Shown here in pieces: positions 7,847-16,748 of a stretch of DNA of 47,321 nucleotides (positions within the stretch are counted from its first letter, which is position 1; each line of letters opens with the position of its first letter). A model generated the notes under the pieces. The model made no database searches, was not told the origin of the DNA, and was given only the letters and a program-made list of their open reading frames with translations. The translations under genes were made by a program, and so were the position numbers. The stretch is from an uncultured Campylobacter sp. (GTDB lineage Bacteria > Campylobacterota > Campylobacteria > Campylobacterales > Campylobacteraceae): the NCBI GenBank assembly GCA_937965895.1, contig CALCKS010000084.1, forward strand, positions 1 to 47,321, read 5' to 3'.

Positions 7847-8443
7847 ATGGATTATCAAGGATTGTTTTTATTGGCGCAGTTTTTAAACGAGAGAAAAAGG
7901 GCGAGTCGTAAAGAGATAGCGGAGTTTTTATCGGGCGAAACGGGTGCGAGTCTGAGCAAAACGGACGCGCTATTAAGCGTCATAGCAAATAGCCCTAGAA
8001 TTCAAGCTTTGCCGCAAGGAAAAAGGATCGTTTTAAAGACTTCGCGCGGGATTTACGAGATAAGTAAAGTCGGTGAAAAACTCTTAAAAAGCAAAAACGC
8101 GCGGCAAAATTTTGAAGCTTGGATCGGCGACGTTTACGGCGAAACTAAGACGCAAAATTTACCCGCGCCCAAAACTAAAAAATACCTAAAAACCATCACC
8201 GCTCTCGTCGTGCATGAGATAAAAGACAAAATGATCGGCGAAGCTATCAAAAAGCCGATAGAGGCGATAAAAACACTCGCGCTAAAGCTCATAAAAAAGC
8301 ATAAATACTTAGGAAAGTTCTATGCATTTAGACACGTTTTTTTGGCGCTTCTGGCTGCCAAGATCGCGTTTGACGTCGTCAAATTCTTTAAAAATCGCAA
8401 GCTAGAAAAATTTCTCGTAAACAATCAGTCGGTAGGCTGTTAG
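7847..8443 (+). CDS. Unknown protein, winged-helix-like N-terminus
   Basis: 198 aa from the ATG at 7847, which has GAGAG eight bases upstream; the longer frame from a TTG at 7793 is unlikely because the promoter -10 box lies inside it. Residues about 5-80 read as helices followed by a short strand-turn-strand (KRIVLKTSRGIYEISK), which resembles a winged helix-turn-helix; I cannot see a close family. The C-terminal half is lysine-rich and holds one hydrophobic stretch (FLALLAAKIAFDVVKFF, about residues 163-180) that could be a membrane helix or an amphipathic one. It stands alone, pointing toward the distal end of the CRISPR array about 100 bases downstream. It may autoregulate through the inverted repeat at its start. 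Function unknown. Confidence 0.7.
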   Translation: MDYQGLFLLAQFLNERKRASRKEIAEFLSGETGASLSKTDALLSVIANSPRIQALPQGKRIVLKTSRGIYEISKVGEKLLKSKNARQNFEAWIGDVYGETKTQNLPAPKTKKYLKTITALVVHEIKDKMIGEAIKKPIEAIKTLALKLIKKHKYLGKFYAFRHVFLALLAAKIAFDVVKFFKNRKLEKFLVNNQSVGC

Positions 8444-8542
8444 CTAAGTTAACAGAAAATCATAAATTATTTATTGCAACTTTATATTTTGTCGCCCGTC
8501 TATAATCAATCGCACAGCATACTAAGCCGCAAAAATTGATTG

Positions 8543-10669
8543 CATCAAAACTCCAACGGAGTAAATTTTAACATTTTCCTAGCCCCCCTAAACAGCCTTT
8601 CATAATAGGCGTTTCAAACTCCAACGGAGTAAAATTTAACTTTAAACCCGCCGCTATTTTTCATTGTATCTCCTGTTTCAAACTCCAACGGAGTAAAATT
8701 TAACTTATTTCTGATTTTAAAGATTTTGATTTAAGTTTATTGTTTCAAACTCCAACGGAGTAAAATTTAACTCGCGATCCTAATCAATATTCCCTTTTTA
8801 TGAATTGTTTCAAACTCCAACGGAGTAAATTTTAACCGATAGAAGCTTTTTTCAAGTCTGGAAACATTTTCCGTTTCAAACTCCAACGGAGTAAATTTTA
8901 ACGCCGCGTCCGTGAAACTCTCAAAGGCTTGACGCATGTTTCAAACTCCAACGGAGTAAAATTTAACGCTGTTGAGTTTGATCCTTCTATTGCCGAGGTT
9001 TAGTTTCAAACTCCAACGGAGTAAAATTTAACCACTCGTTGCTTTAAAATCAGCGTCCGAAACGTGTTTCAAACTCCAACGGAGTAAAATTTAACTTTCG
9101 GTCATTGTTTCGCGCTTGCCTAAAATTTGAGGTTTCAAACTCCAACGGAGTAAAATTTAACCCAACGTTTTTAAATTTTTCTACTTTTCCAGCCAGTTTC
9201 AAACTCCAACGGAGTAAAATTTAACGCTTTAGCATAGGCTAGTTGCTGGTCTTTCGTAGCGAGTTTCAAACTCCAACGGAGTAAAATTTAACCTTTTAAA
9301 AACGCTTAATTTATTCTGAAATTGATTGTTTCAAACTCCAACGGAGTAAAATTTAACTACCTTGCTCCACCCCTCAAATTCTATGCGAAAGGCAGTTTCA
9401 AACTCCAACGGAGTAAAATTTAACGAAGGCTGCGGCAAAAGCGGAGCAAAAGGCGCAGAGTTTCAAACTCCAACGGAGTAAAATTTAACTATTTTTAAGC
9501 TTGCGTTAAAGCTCGAATTGATAAAGTTTCAAACTCCAACGGAGTAAAATTTAACTTTGGCTATTTCTGAATTTGTCATTTTTTACCTGGTTTCAAACTC
9601 CAACGGAGTAAAATTTAACTTGACTCGAGCATTTTTTGAAACATAGCAAGAGTGTTTCAAACTCCAACGGAGTAAAATTTAACTTAAGCCTCTTGATTGG
9701 AAATATATCCCTAGCGATAGTTTCAAACTCCAACGGAGTAAAATTTAACGGCAGAAGCGATTATCTTTTAGCCTACCGCACATAGTTTCAAACTCCAACG
9801 GAGTAAAATTTAACCAAGAGTTTATGCCACTTAACATACGTCCGCCATAGTTTCAAACTCCAACGGAGTAAAATTTAACTTTTCTACCATTTGGGCGTTG
9901 ATGTCTTTGCCGTTGTTTCAAACTCCAACGGAGTAAAATTTAACTTGATTAGCCGTCTCCGCTTGTTTGCCGAAAAACGGTTTCAAACTCCAACGGAGTA
10001 AAATTTAACACTAGAGCGCGAAACCTAGCCCTAGCAGATAAGGGTTTCAAACTCCAACGGAGTAAAATTTAACCAAAAGCCTCACTCATTGCATTTATTG
10101 CAAACACGAGTTTCAAACTCCAACGGAGTAAAATTTAACGGAGCGGGGCTATCAACGCTTGAAAACCGTATTGCGGGTTTCAAACTCCAACGGAGTAAAA
10201 TTTAACAATACGCAGTAGCATCATCAATACTTAGCCTATCAACGTTTCAAACTCCAACGGAGTAAAATTTAACTTTGCAATAAATACGGCGTGCCGCCCA
10301 AAAATCCGTTTCAAACTCCAACGGAGTAAAATTTAACTTGACTCTTGTTTTATTTTTTCGTATTCTTCCGCGTTTCAAACTCCAACGGAGTAAAATTTAA
10401 CCATACCAGGCATCAACCCAGGCGTCAAGATCAGGTTGTTTCAAACTCCAACGGAGTAAAATTTAACGTGCACCATTCTTGATTTTATATTTAATTTCAG
10501 TAGGGTTTCAAACTCCAACGGAGTAAAATTTAACCCGTCTTTATCCTTTTTGATCTTGCCCTCTACCTGTTGTTTCAAACTCCAACGGAGTAAAATTTAA
10601 CTAACGTCATTTGTGTAGCCTTATGTTTTGGTTTAGGAAGTTTCAAACTCCAACGGAGTAAAATTTAAC
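8543..10669 (-). CRISPR. Type I-B CRISPR array, 33 repeats and 32 spacers
   Basis: A 30-nt repeat recurs 33 times, with spacers of 33-38 nt (mostly 34-37). On the minus strand the repeat begins GTTAAATTT, has a central ACTCC-GTT-GGAGT hairpin and ends TTTGAAAC, which would be the 8-nt 5' handle of each crRNA. This and the decayed terminal repeat at 8543-8572 place the leader at the right end next to cas1, with transcription right to left like the cas genes. Repeats starting at 8543, 8807 and 8873 share a base change in the AT tail (AAATTTTAAC in plus orientation instead of AAAATTTAAC), so the old end has diverged. All 32 spacers look different from each other by eye. Confidence 0.97.
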
Positions 10670-10840
10670 AGCACCAAAATATACATTTTTAGGGCTATTA
10701 AAACTCAAAGTCTATATTTTTACGCCTTAAATTTGCATAAAAAGCAAAATAGTATCGATACGAAATACCCTAAATTTCGTTATTTTTAAAATCTTAGAAA
10801 AAGCTTCATCGAGATGATTTAGATTTTAAAGTGACGCCTA
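10670..10840 (-). promoter_or_regulatory. CRISPR leader with candidate pre-crRNA promoter
   Basis: AT-rich, gene-free DNA just upstream (minus strand) of the newest repeat, as expected of a leader. A TATAGA box on the minus strand at 10711-10716 would start the precursor near 10704, about 35 bases before the first repeat. No leader family is recognised from the sequence alone; the leader extent is a guess. Confidence 0.55.
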
Positions 10841-11030
10841 GAAATTAAATAGCCCGCCGCAATAAGGGCAAATCGACAACCCCAATCCGCCCGTAACGAC
10901 AAAAGCAAATTTTATAAGTCGGACGCATTTTGTATTTTACCACAAACATCCAAAGCAAAATCGCAAATGCTGTTTTGACGTCAAACAAACACCGTAGCAA
11001 GGGATACAAAAGTCAAATAACTTTAAACTG
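10838..11030 (-). pseudogene. Remnant of a small membrane protein gene
   Basis: Between cas1 and the leader the minus strand carries collinear protein-like pieces in three frames: SYLTFVSLATVFV, then DVKTAFAILLWMFVVKYKMRPTYKICF, broken here as DVKTAFAILLWM and FVVKYKMRPTYKICF, then VVTGGLGLSICPYCGGLFNF before a stop at 10838-10840. Joined, they would give a short protein with two hydrophobic stretches and a CxxC near the C-terminus. The pieces are too short to identify a family, and chance cannot be excluded. The frame containing the middle piece continues to a stop at 10845-10847. Confidence 0.3.
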
Positions 11031-11056
11031 ACGTCCCTACCGACAAAATATCAAAT

Positions 11057-12055
11057 TTATACCCACCTAAATCCCTCGTAAGGCGCATCTTCGCAGATGC
11101 ATTTCTTGATCTGATTAGCCTCGCGGCGGATCACCTGCCGCCACGTGAGATTTTGCCCGCCCAGCGAGATCGTTTCGCCAAGTCTGCCGATCATTTTTAG
11201 CTCGATCTTTTGCACGGCGTCGTTGCTAAATTTGATCCGACCGGCGTCGGTTTGAAAGTCCTTTGCGGTGATCTCCTTTTTATTTAGCATGCTAAAAATC
11301 AGCGTATCGCCCAAAATCGGCTTAAAAATCTCCGCAAGATCAAGGTGCAGGCTCAGAGCGCGGTAGTTTGGCTCGTGCAAAAAGCCGATGCGCGGATCAA
11401 GCTCGGTTTTGTAAATTTCGCTGAGGCAGACGTTATAAATGCGCGTATTTACGTAGCTTATGAAGCTATTGATTTTATCGGCGGGCGGGCGCTTGGAGCG
11501 GATGGTAAATTTAAAGCTTTTTTGATCCGCGATTATCTCATTCCACCTTTCGTAGTATAACTTTTGAAACGCCCCTTCCACCGCCATTATCGCAGGCACG
11601 TCCGCGGCGGCGTTTAGCGCCTCTATGTGGGGCGAGACGTCAAATTTCACGCCGTGCCTTTTGCAGTTTGCCGCGTCGTTTAGGATGTGCGCGCGAGTGA
11701 TCTCCCGGGCGATGTAGGCGCGCTTAAGCGGATCGTCAAAGGCGCGAACCTGATTTAGCAGTACAAAGCCGCTTTTATTGACCGAGTTTGAGGTATTTGG
11801 ATAAAAGTTGCCGCGAAAGCTCTGATATGGGCTAAAAACATGCAAAAGGACGTTGTTGTCCGCTAAAAACGCCATAGTATAGGTGTCGATCTGTACTTTT
11901 GCAAGCACGTAAATTTCATCAATCGCGTTTATCGGCAAAATTTTACTAGCAGTGACCGCGCCCTCATCGTCAAATTTGTCAAAATAGATATTGTTATCTT
12001 GCCTGCGAAGCCTGCCTGCACTCAAAATAAAATGCGTCCTGTCGCTTTTTTGCAT
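11057..12055 (-). CDS. cas1: CRISPR-associated endonuclease Cas1 (type I-B)
   Basis: 332 aa. With Cas2 it captures and integrates new spacers next to the leader. The family core is visible: AVEGAFQKLYYERW near residue 155 carries the first acidic ligand, and GFLHEPNYRALSLHLDLAEIF near residue 220 carries the catalytic His and acidic residues. It begins with ATG behind AAGGA, 66 bases after cas2. It is the last cas gene, lying 390 bases from the array, and has host-like GC content. Being placed after cas2 is unusual for type I-B. Confidence 0.95.
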   Translation of the reverse strand: MQKSDRTHFILSAGRLRRQDNNIYFDKFDDEGAVTASKILPINAIDEIYVLAKVQIDTYTMAFLADNNVLLHVFSPYQSFRGNFYPNTSNSVNKSGFVLLNQVRAFDDPLKRAYIAREITRAHILNDAANCKRHGVKFDVSPHIEALNAAADVPAIMAVEGAFQKLYYERWNEIIADQKSFKFTIRSKRPPADKINSFISYVNTRIYNVCLSEIYKTELDPRIGFLHEPNYRALSLHLDLAEIFKPILGDTLIFSMLNKKEITAKDFQTDAGRIKFSNDAVQKIELKMIGRLGETISLGGQNLTWRQVIRREANQIKKCICEDAPYEGFRWV

Positions 12056-12121
12056 CTTTTTTCCTTAAATTTAGCTGGGATTTTAAACGCTGCCAAACTC
12101 GGCAAATTTACGCGAGTAAAT

Positions 12122-12400
12122 TTAACTAAACAGCGCGCCGCTTTTATCCTGTCCGATTACGATACGCTTAGAGTATTTCAGCGAATTAAACGTATAAATC
12201 ACGATAGAATCAAGCTGCGCAATGCACTCTTTTTGCAGCATTGCACTTAGTTTTTTAAAATCGCTCTCGCGAATCTCGCCTTCAAAAACAGAAAACTGCA
12301 CGCGCGGCAAAAACTTCTCGACCGCCTTTCTGATACGGTTTGCGTTGTTTTTCTCTTTTTGCTCGGCGCCGGCGATGTCGTAAAATAAAATCACGTACAT
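12122..12400 (-). CDS. cas2: CRISPR-associated endoribonuclease Cas2
   Basis: 92 aa, the usual size. Forms the dimer that bridges two Cas1 dimers in spacer integration. It opens with MYVILFYDIAG, whose Asp after the first strand is the conserved family residue, and contains FEGEIRESDFKKL, the typical VFEGE helix block. It begins six bases after cas4 and precedes cas1, which reverses the order most common in type I-B systems (cas4-cas1-cas2). Confidence 0.93.
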   Translation of the reverse strand: MYVILFYDIAGAEQKEKNNANRIRKAVEKFLPRVQFSVFEGEIRESDFKKLSAMLQKECIAQLDSIVIYTFNSLKYSKRIVIGQDKSGALFS

Positions 12401-12406
12401 TTTAAT

Positions 12407-12907
12407 CTAACTCACGCAATATCCGCTGTAAGCGCAGTTTGCACAAAATTTGCCCTGCGTAAATTTCGGCGGTCGCTCTAGATTTACGAGAGCCGTTATC
12501 TCGCTTAAAATTTGCTCTATTAGAGCGAAATTTTCGCTGCTATCCTCTACCAAAATCACCTTTTTACCGCTGATTAGTTTGCCTTTTACCTCTTTTAAAT
12601 TTAAGCCCGTTTTCAAAAGATAGACGTAAAAAAGTAGCTGCATCTTGCCCGCAAGCTCGTTTTTTAGGCTCTTTTTGTATTCGGTGACGAGATAATGTCC
12701 GCGCTGCTTGGAAAGTTTGTCAAATTTCAAATTTGAAAATGCAAAGTCCTGCAAATCGCGCTCTTTGGTTTCCGCTAGCGCCTTGCCCATCAGCACGTTT
12801 TCATCCTCTTGATCGGCGTGGATATGGTGCGCGTAAAGCCACGCCTCGCGCTTGCAGGTGACGTAATAATTCACAAGCGTACCGGTGATTTGGTCTTTGC
12901 AAAACAT
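12407..12907 (-). CDS. cas4: CRISPR-associated exonuclease Cas4
   Basis: 166 aa RecB-like nuclease that trims prespacers and selects the PAM end during adaptation. C18 near the N-terminus and the C-terminal cluster CANCAYSGYC (about residues 156-165) supply the four cysteines for an iron-sulfur cluster. The nuclease core has the VTEYKKS motif (acidic residue and lysine) and QLLFY, matching the QxxxY motif. ATG start whose A coincides with the last base of the cas3 stop, so translation is coupled. Confidence 0.93.
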   Translation of the reverse strand: MFCKDQITGTLVNYYVTCKREAWLYAHHIHADQEDENVLMGKALAETKERDLQDFAFSNLKFDKLSKQRGHYLVTEYKKSLKNELAGKMQLLFYVYLLKTGLNLKEVKGKLISGKKVILVEDSSENFALIEQILSEITALVNLERPPKFTQGKFCANCAYSGYCVS

Positions 12908-15105
12908 TAATCAAATACCTCGTCTGTGATGTCTAAATTCGTATCTTTTTTAAGCCCGTAATCCGCACTATAAAAATAAGACGAGCCAAATGGCAGATAA
13001 AACATATCTTTTAGTCCGCGTATTTGCCTTAAATTGGGCGTCAATTTCTCTTTATCTTTAAACGTTACGTTTATGCTAAATTTCGATAACTTTCTGATGT
13101 GATTTTTTAAAATATCTCGTATCGTAAATTCGTTATTTTGGCTATTTTTAATTTCGATAATCTTAGCTTCAAAATCCTTGATAAAATTTTCTTCGGGCTC
13201 GATTATTAGCGTCTGCTTGTGATTGTCCTTCATAATTTCTTCGATTTTTTGATTTATATTTTCGAATTCTAGCTTTTTTATCTCGCTTTCTATATATAAA
13301 TTTTCCAGTTGATCGCTGATTTTCTGAAAATACAAATTTGAAATTTCTAAAATTTCACTCTCTCGCACCTCTCTTTGTTTGAAAATTTCTAAAATCGCTT
13401 TGCTTACTTTCTGTAAATCGCCGTAAATCAAATTTGTAAATTTACTTATTTCGGGAAAGACGTATAGCTCGCCGCGGATTTCTCCAAAATGCCTATTTAC
13501 GCGCCCTGCTGTTTGTATGACCGAGCTAATGGGCGCAACTTCGCGAAATCCTGTGTCAAAGTCAAGATCCACTCCGGCCTCGATAGACTGCGTGGAAATT
13601 AGTAAAATTTTACTCGCGAGCGGACTGTCTTTACTTTTATCTATTGCGCACCTTACAGCCTCGATAGTAGCGCGTTTGTGATCATCATACATATATCCGT
13701 TTAGGCAAAAACAGCTAAATTTACCTTTTAGTTTTACGAACAGCTCCTGCGCTTTTTTGATCGTATTTACGACGACGAGGGTATTTTTATCTCTTGCGGT
13801 TTCGCAAATCTTTTCCAAAAGCCCATCTTCGACGCCTATATCAAGCCATTTTATGACGTATCTATCCTGCTTTGAAAAATAATCCAAATTTGAAATTTCT
13901 TTAAAATTTTCGCTTTTAATAACCGGCATCGTCGCCGACATAAATATAAAAATAGTGCCGAGCCGCTGCGAGATGATCTCGCAAAGCAGGATAAAATCTT
14001 TTCTAAATTTATATGGGATCGCTTGCGCCTCGTCGATGATAACGACGCTATTTTTGAGCTGATTAAATTTGACGTTGTCTTTATTTTTGTTGCCAAATAG
14101 CGCAAATATCAGCTGATAAAGCGTAGTTACGTTTATCTCGCCGCTAAAAGATTCCATCAAAAATTTGATCTTAGAATACCTATCCTCCTCGGTTAGATTT
14201 TCTTCATCTATCGTCGTTTTATGATGAGCCTTGCTAACCGAAATATCGCTATTTTTATAAATTTTCGCGATAATATCGTAGGTTTGATCGATTATCGAAG
14301 TAAAAGGAAGCGCATAAATTATGCGAGATTTATTAAATTTTAGGGCAAAATTTAGAGCGGTCAAGGTCTTGCCGTAGCCCGTGGGTGCGGTCAAAGTAAA
14401 AAGTTTGTAATTTTCATCAAAGTTGTTTAAAACAAATTTTCTAAACTCATCTCGCTTTTTATTTGGCGGTAAACTTTGGATATCACTCTCTAAAACATCT
14501 ATCGGTATATTTTTAGTTTCCTGTTTTGGCATGCTAAAGATAGCCTCAAATTTATCGCTATAAACCAAATTTGAATATAGGCTTTTGAAATTTATGAAAT
14601 CCTCATAAGTAAATTTGTGTTTATACTGCAATAAAATTAAGTATTGGCGAAGTTTTTCGGCTCTACCCAAAAACTCATCTTTTTTTGTAGACAATCCCGA
14701 ATAAACCTGGGTATTTTTTGCGGCATTAGCTACTTCTTCCCAATATTCTAGCTCTTTTGAGTTTTTAAAAAATTTATTAGCTTCCCTGGCTAGCGTCATC
14801 AAATTTACTGCGTCGCCATGATGCGAAACGATAGCAAGAAAGCCAAATAGAGTCGGTATTTCATCAAATTTTGAGTTTAGCAAGAAAAAATACGCCGATA
14901 AAAACGAATGGTTTTTATCCAGCTTGTCGTTTGAGGTATCTCTGATGTAAATTTGAAAATTATTTTTTAGTTTTGCGATATCGTGATAGAGTTTTACCTG
15001 CTTATCTAGCTCTTCGTCGCCAGCAGAGATCATATTTTTTATATGATTTTCCAAAAGTTTATTTGGATGAGACCAAAACTCGTCAAATAAAATAGACTCT
15101 TTCAT
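12907..15105 (-). CDS. cas3: CRISPR-associated nuclease-helicase Cas3
   Basis: 732 aa, one chain with HD nuclease then superfamily-2 helicase. It is recruited by Cascade and degrades the target DNA strand. HD domain: H21, H41-D42 and K45, plus SHHGD near residue 110. Helicase: Walker A TAPTGYGKT at about 240, DEAQ box IIDEAQA at about 355, SATMP (motif III) at about 395, and QTAGRVNRHFGE (motif VI) near 540. All key residues are present, so the enzyme looks functional. It starts 23 bases inside the end of cas5. AT-rich like cas5, cas7 and cas8b. Confidence 0.96.
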   Translation of the reverse strand: MKESILFDEFWSHPNKLLENHIKNMISAGDEELDKQVKLYHDIAKLKNNFQIYIRDTSNDKLDKNHSFLSAYFFLLNSKFDEIPTLFGFLAIVSHHGDAVNLMTLAREANKFFKNSKELEYWEEVANAAKNTQVYSGLSTKKDEFLGRAEKLRQYLILLQYKHKFTYEDFINFKSLYSNLVYSDKFEAIFSMPKQETKNIPIDVLESDIQSLPPNKKRDEFRKFVLNNFDENYKLFTLTAPTGYGKTLTALNFALKFNKSRIIYALPFTSIIDQTYDIIAKIYKNSDISVSKAHHKTTIDEENLTEEDRYSKIKFLMESFSGEINVTTLYQLIFALFGNKNKDNVKFNQLKNSVVIIDEAQAIPYKFRKDFILLCEIISQRLGTIFIFMSATMPVIKSENFKEISNLDYFSKQDRYVIKWLDIGVEDGLLEKICETARDKNTLVVVNTIKKAQELFVKLKGKFSCFCLNGYMYDDHKRATIEAVRCAIDKSKDSPLASKILLISTQSIEAGVDLDFDTGFREVAPISSVIQTAGRVNRHFGEIRGELYVFPEISKFTNLIYGDLQKVSKAILEIFKQREVRESEILEISNLYFQKISDQLENLYIESEIKKLEFENINQKIEEIMKDNHKQTLIIEPEENFIKDFEAKIIEIKNSQNNEFTIRDILKNHIRKLSKFSINVTFKDKEKLTPNLRQIRGLKDMFYLPFGSSYFYSADYGLKKDTNLDITDEVFD

Positions 15106-15793
15106 CGTTTATCTGATATATATTTCCATGGTTTTTAGATTTTATAGGCTCTTTGCCGTTTATCTCCATTACAAAGTCTTTAAAATCTTTAAAAATTCGT
15201 TCATTTTCGCAGTCGCAAGGCATTCTGGCCGTAGTTAATTTCGCATTTTCATTAATACCGTCAAAAATAAAATCGTCCATAAGCGTAAATGTATTTATAA
15301 AGCTTTCATCTTGCGGTATTTTTTCGCATGTTTTTATATCGATCCAGCCAAAATCGGCTATGCAAAAGTTTATCCCAAGATACGGCGTAAAGGCGGTTTT
15401 ATGCTCTTTTAAATTTGAAATTATTTTATCCCGGTAGCCTTGCTCTAAATTCTCTAAATTTAAAAATACGACATAAGACGGCGAGCAGATGAGCTCTCTG
15501 TAAAACTGCTTTTTCTGCTTTGCGTTTTGATAGCCTTCCTCTATATGCATACTGCTTGAGAGGGCAAATCTTATGCCGTTAAAAACAAAACTTTTTTTTA
15601 AAATTTGCCTATCTATTTTTACGCTGTATTTGATGCCGGATAGCTTAAAATACTCCTCCTCGCCTATAACGGCACCTAAAAAGCCCATTATAGCGGTCTT
15701 TGGCGGCACCGGATAGGTTAGGCTAGAATAAATCGTCGCCGGATGCGAGAAATGAGCGTAATCGCCGAACAATCTAAAAGCAATAATGCTCAT
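15083..15793 (-). CDS. cas5b: Cascade subunit Cas5 (type I-B)
   Basis: 236 aa RAMP-fold protein that caps the 5' handle of the crRNA in the Cascade complex. It opens with IAFRLFGDYAHFSHPATIYSSLTYPVPPKTAIMGFLGAVIG, the usual Cas5 N-terminal ferredoxin-like block with the PPKT.I.G signature. ATG at 15793 follows the cas7 stop by one base. The gene overlaps cas3 by 23 bases. Confidence 0.93.
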   Translation of the reverse strand: MSIIAFRLFGDYAHFSHPATIYSSLTYPVPPKTAIMGFLGAVIGEEEYFKLSGIKYSVKIDRQILKKSFVFNGIRFALSSSMHIEEGYQNAKQKKQFYRELICSPSYVVFLNLENLEQGYRDKIISNLKEHKTAFTPYLGINFCIADFGWIDIKTCEKIPQDESFINTFTLMDDFIFDGINENAKLTTARMPCDCENERIFKDFKDFVMEINGKEPIKSKNHGNIYQINDERVYFI

Positions 15794-15794
15794 T

Positions 15795-16736
15795 TTATGC
15801 CTCTATCTTTTTCCAGCTACTATCAAAATTTTCTTTGTTTATCGCTTCAAAATCATAATCGCTCATATACTCTATTTTTTCTATATTTGTAGCATATCTT
15901 GCGAGCTTATTTTTTAAATTTGTAAAGTCGATAGTGTATTCGTTGATACTTCTTATCGCCCTATCTTCTTTTTCGCTTTTTAGGCTTATGCTATTGTTTA
16001 GATCGCCCGCAAACGTATCGTCCTTATATGTGATGATTAGCATAAATCTCGGAGTCTGGCCGATTTTGGAGCGAGTCGTTAAGTTTTTAGTGCCGTGCCA
16101 CAAAGCTTTTAAAATTTTAGCCTCATCAGCTTCGTTAAAGCCCGTTTTTGCCGCATTGTAGTTATCGATAACGCCGTAGGTAGCAAAAATAGCGTATCTT
16201 AAAAATTTTTCCTCTCTAAAAGTCGCTTGATCTTTTTGTTTTTTGGGATCGCTTGGATCGTAATCGCTGGCAAAAGCGCCGGTTCCTCTTACGTGCTCTA
16301 TCTCAACCTTGTTTAAAGATTTACTTAATCTAAACTGCACCGGACCGGTAAACTGAACTCCAGCGGTTTTTATCTCTTTATCCTGCTTCATCTCGTCTTT
16401 ATCCGAAATCGGCAAGACGCCGCCAAATGCGCGAATATCGATAAATTTAGACAGAATTTCTTTTTGTAGTTCGTTTTTGCTTTGCTTTATGTTTATGCTT
16501 TGTCTGATCGCCGTTTTAGCGTCTAGTACGGCATCTTCTATCCTATACTCCTTTATAAAAATCGACGCCTCGTCTTTTTTCATAATCTCGTCTCTGATAG
16601 TTCTTTTTATGCGCACGTCTGTTACTTCGGCTATGCCGGTTTCATCATCGCATCTTGGAGCGTTATCTTTTAGCATATCGCCGTTTGGATTCCAATTCTC
16701 TCCGTCCCACAAAAAAAGTATCTCTTTTTTCTGCAT
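15795..16736 (-). CDS. cas7b: Cascade backbone subunit Cas7 (Csh2 family)
   Basis: 313 aa. Multiple copies coat the crRNA spacer. The N-terminus DGENWNPNGDMLKDNAPRCD followed by VTDVRIKRTIRDE is the typical Csh2/Cas7b start, and the middle has VQFTGPVQFRLSKSLNKV and HVRGTGAFASD. Starts 12 bases after cas8b and ends one base before cas5. Confidence 0.95.
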   Translation of the reverse strand: MQKKEILFLWDGENWNPNGDMLKDNAPRCDDETGIAEVTDVRIKRTIRDEIMKKDEASIFIKEYRIEDAVLDAKTAIRQSINIKQSKNELQKEILSKFIDIRAFGGVLPISDKDEMKQDKEIKTAGVQFTGPVQFRLSKSLNKVEIEHVRGTGAFASDYDPSDPKKQKDQATFREEKFLRYAIFATYGVIDNYNAAKTGFNEADEAKILKALWHGTKNLTTRSKIGQTPRFMLIITYKDDTFAGDLNNSISLKSEKEDRAIRSINEYTIDFTNLKNKLARYATNIEKIEYMSDYDFEAINKENFDSSWKKIEA

Positions 16737-16748
16737 TTTATTCTCCTT

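Noticed and set aside
11345..11560. Plus-strand open frame opposite cas1
   Set aside because: Shadow of cas1; no start signal.
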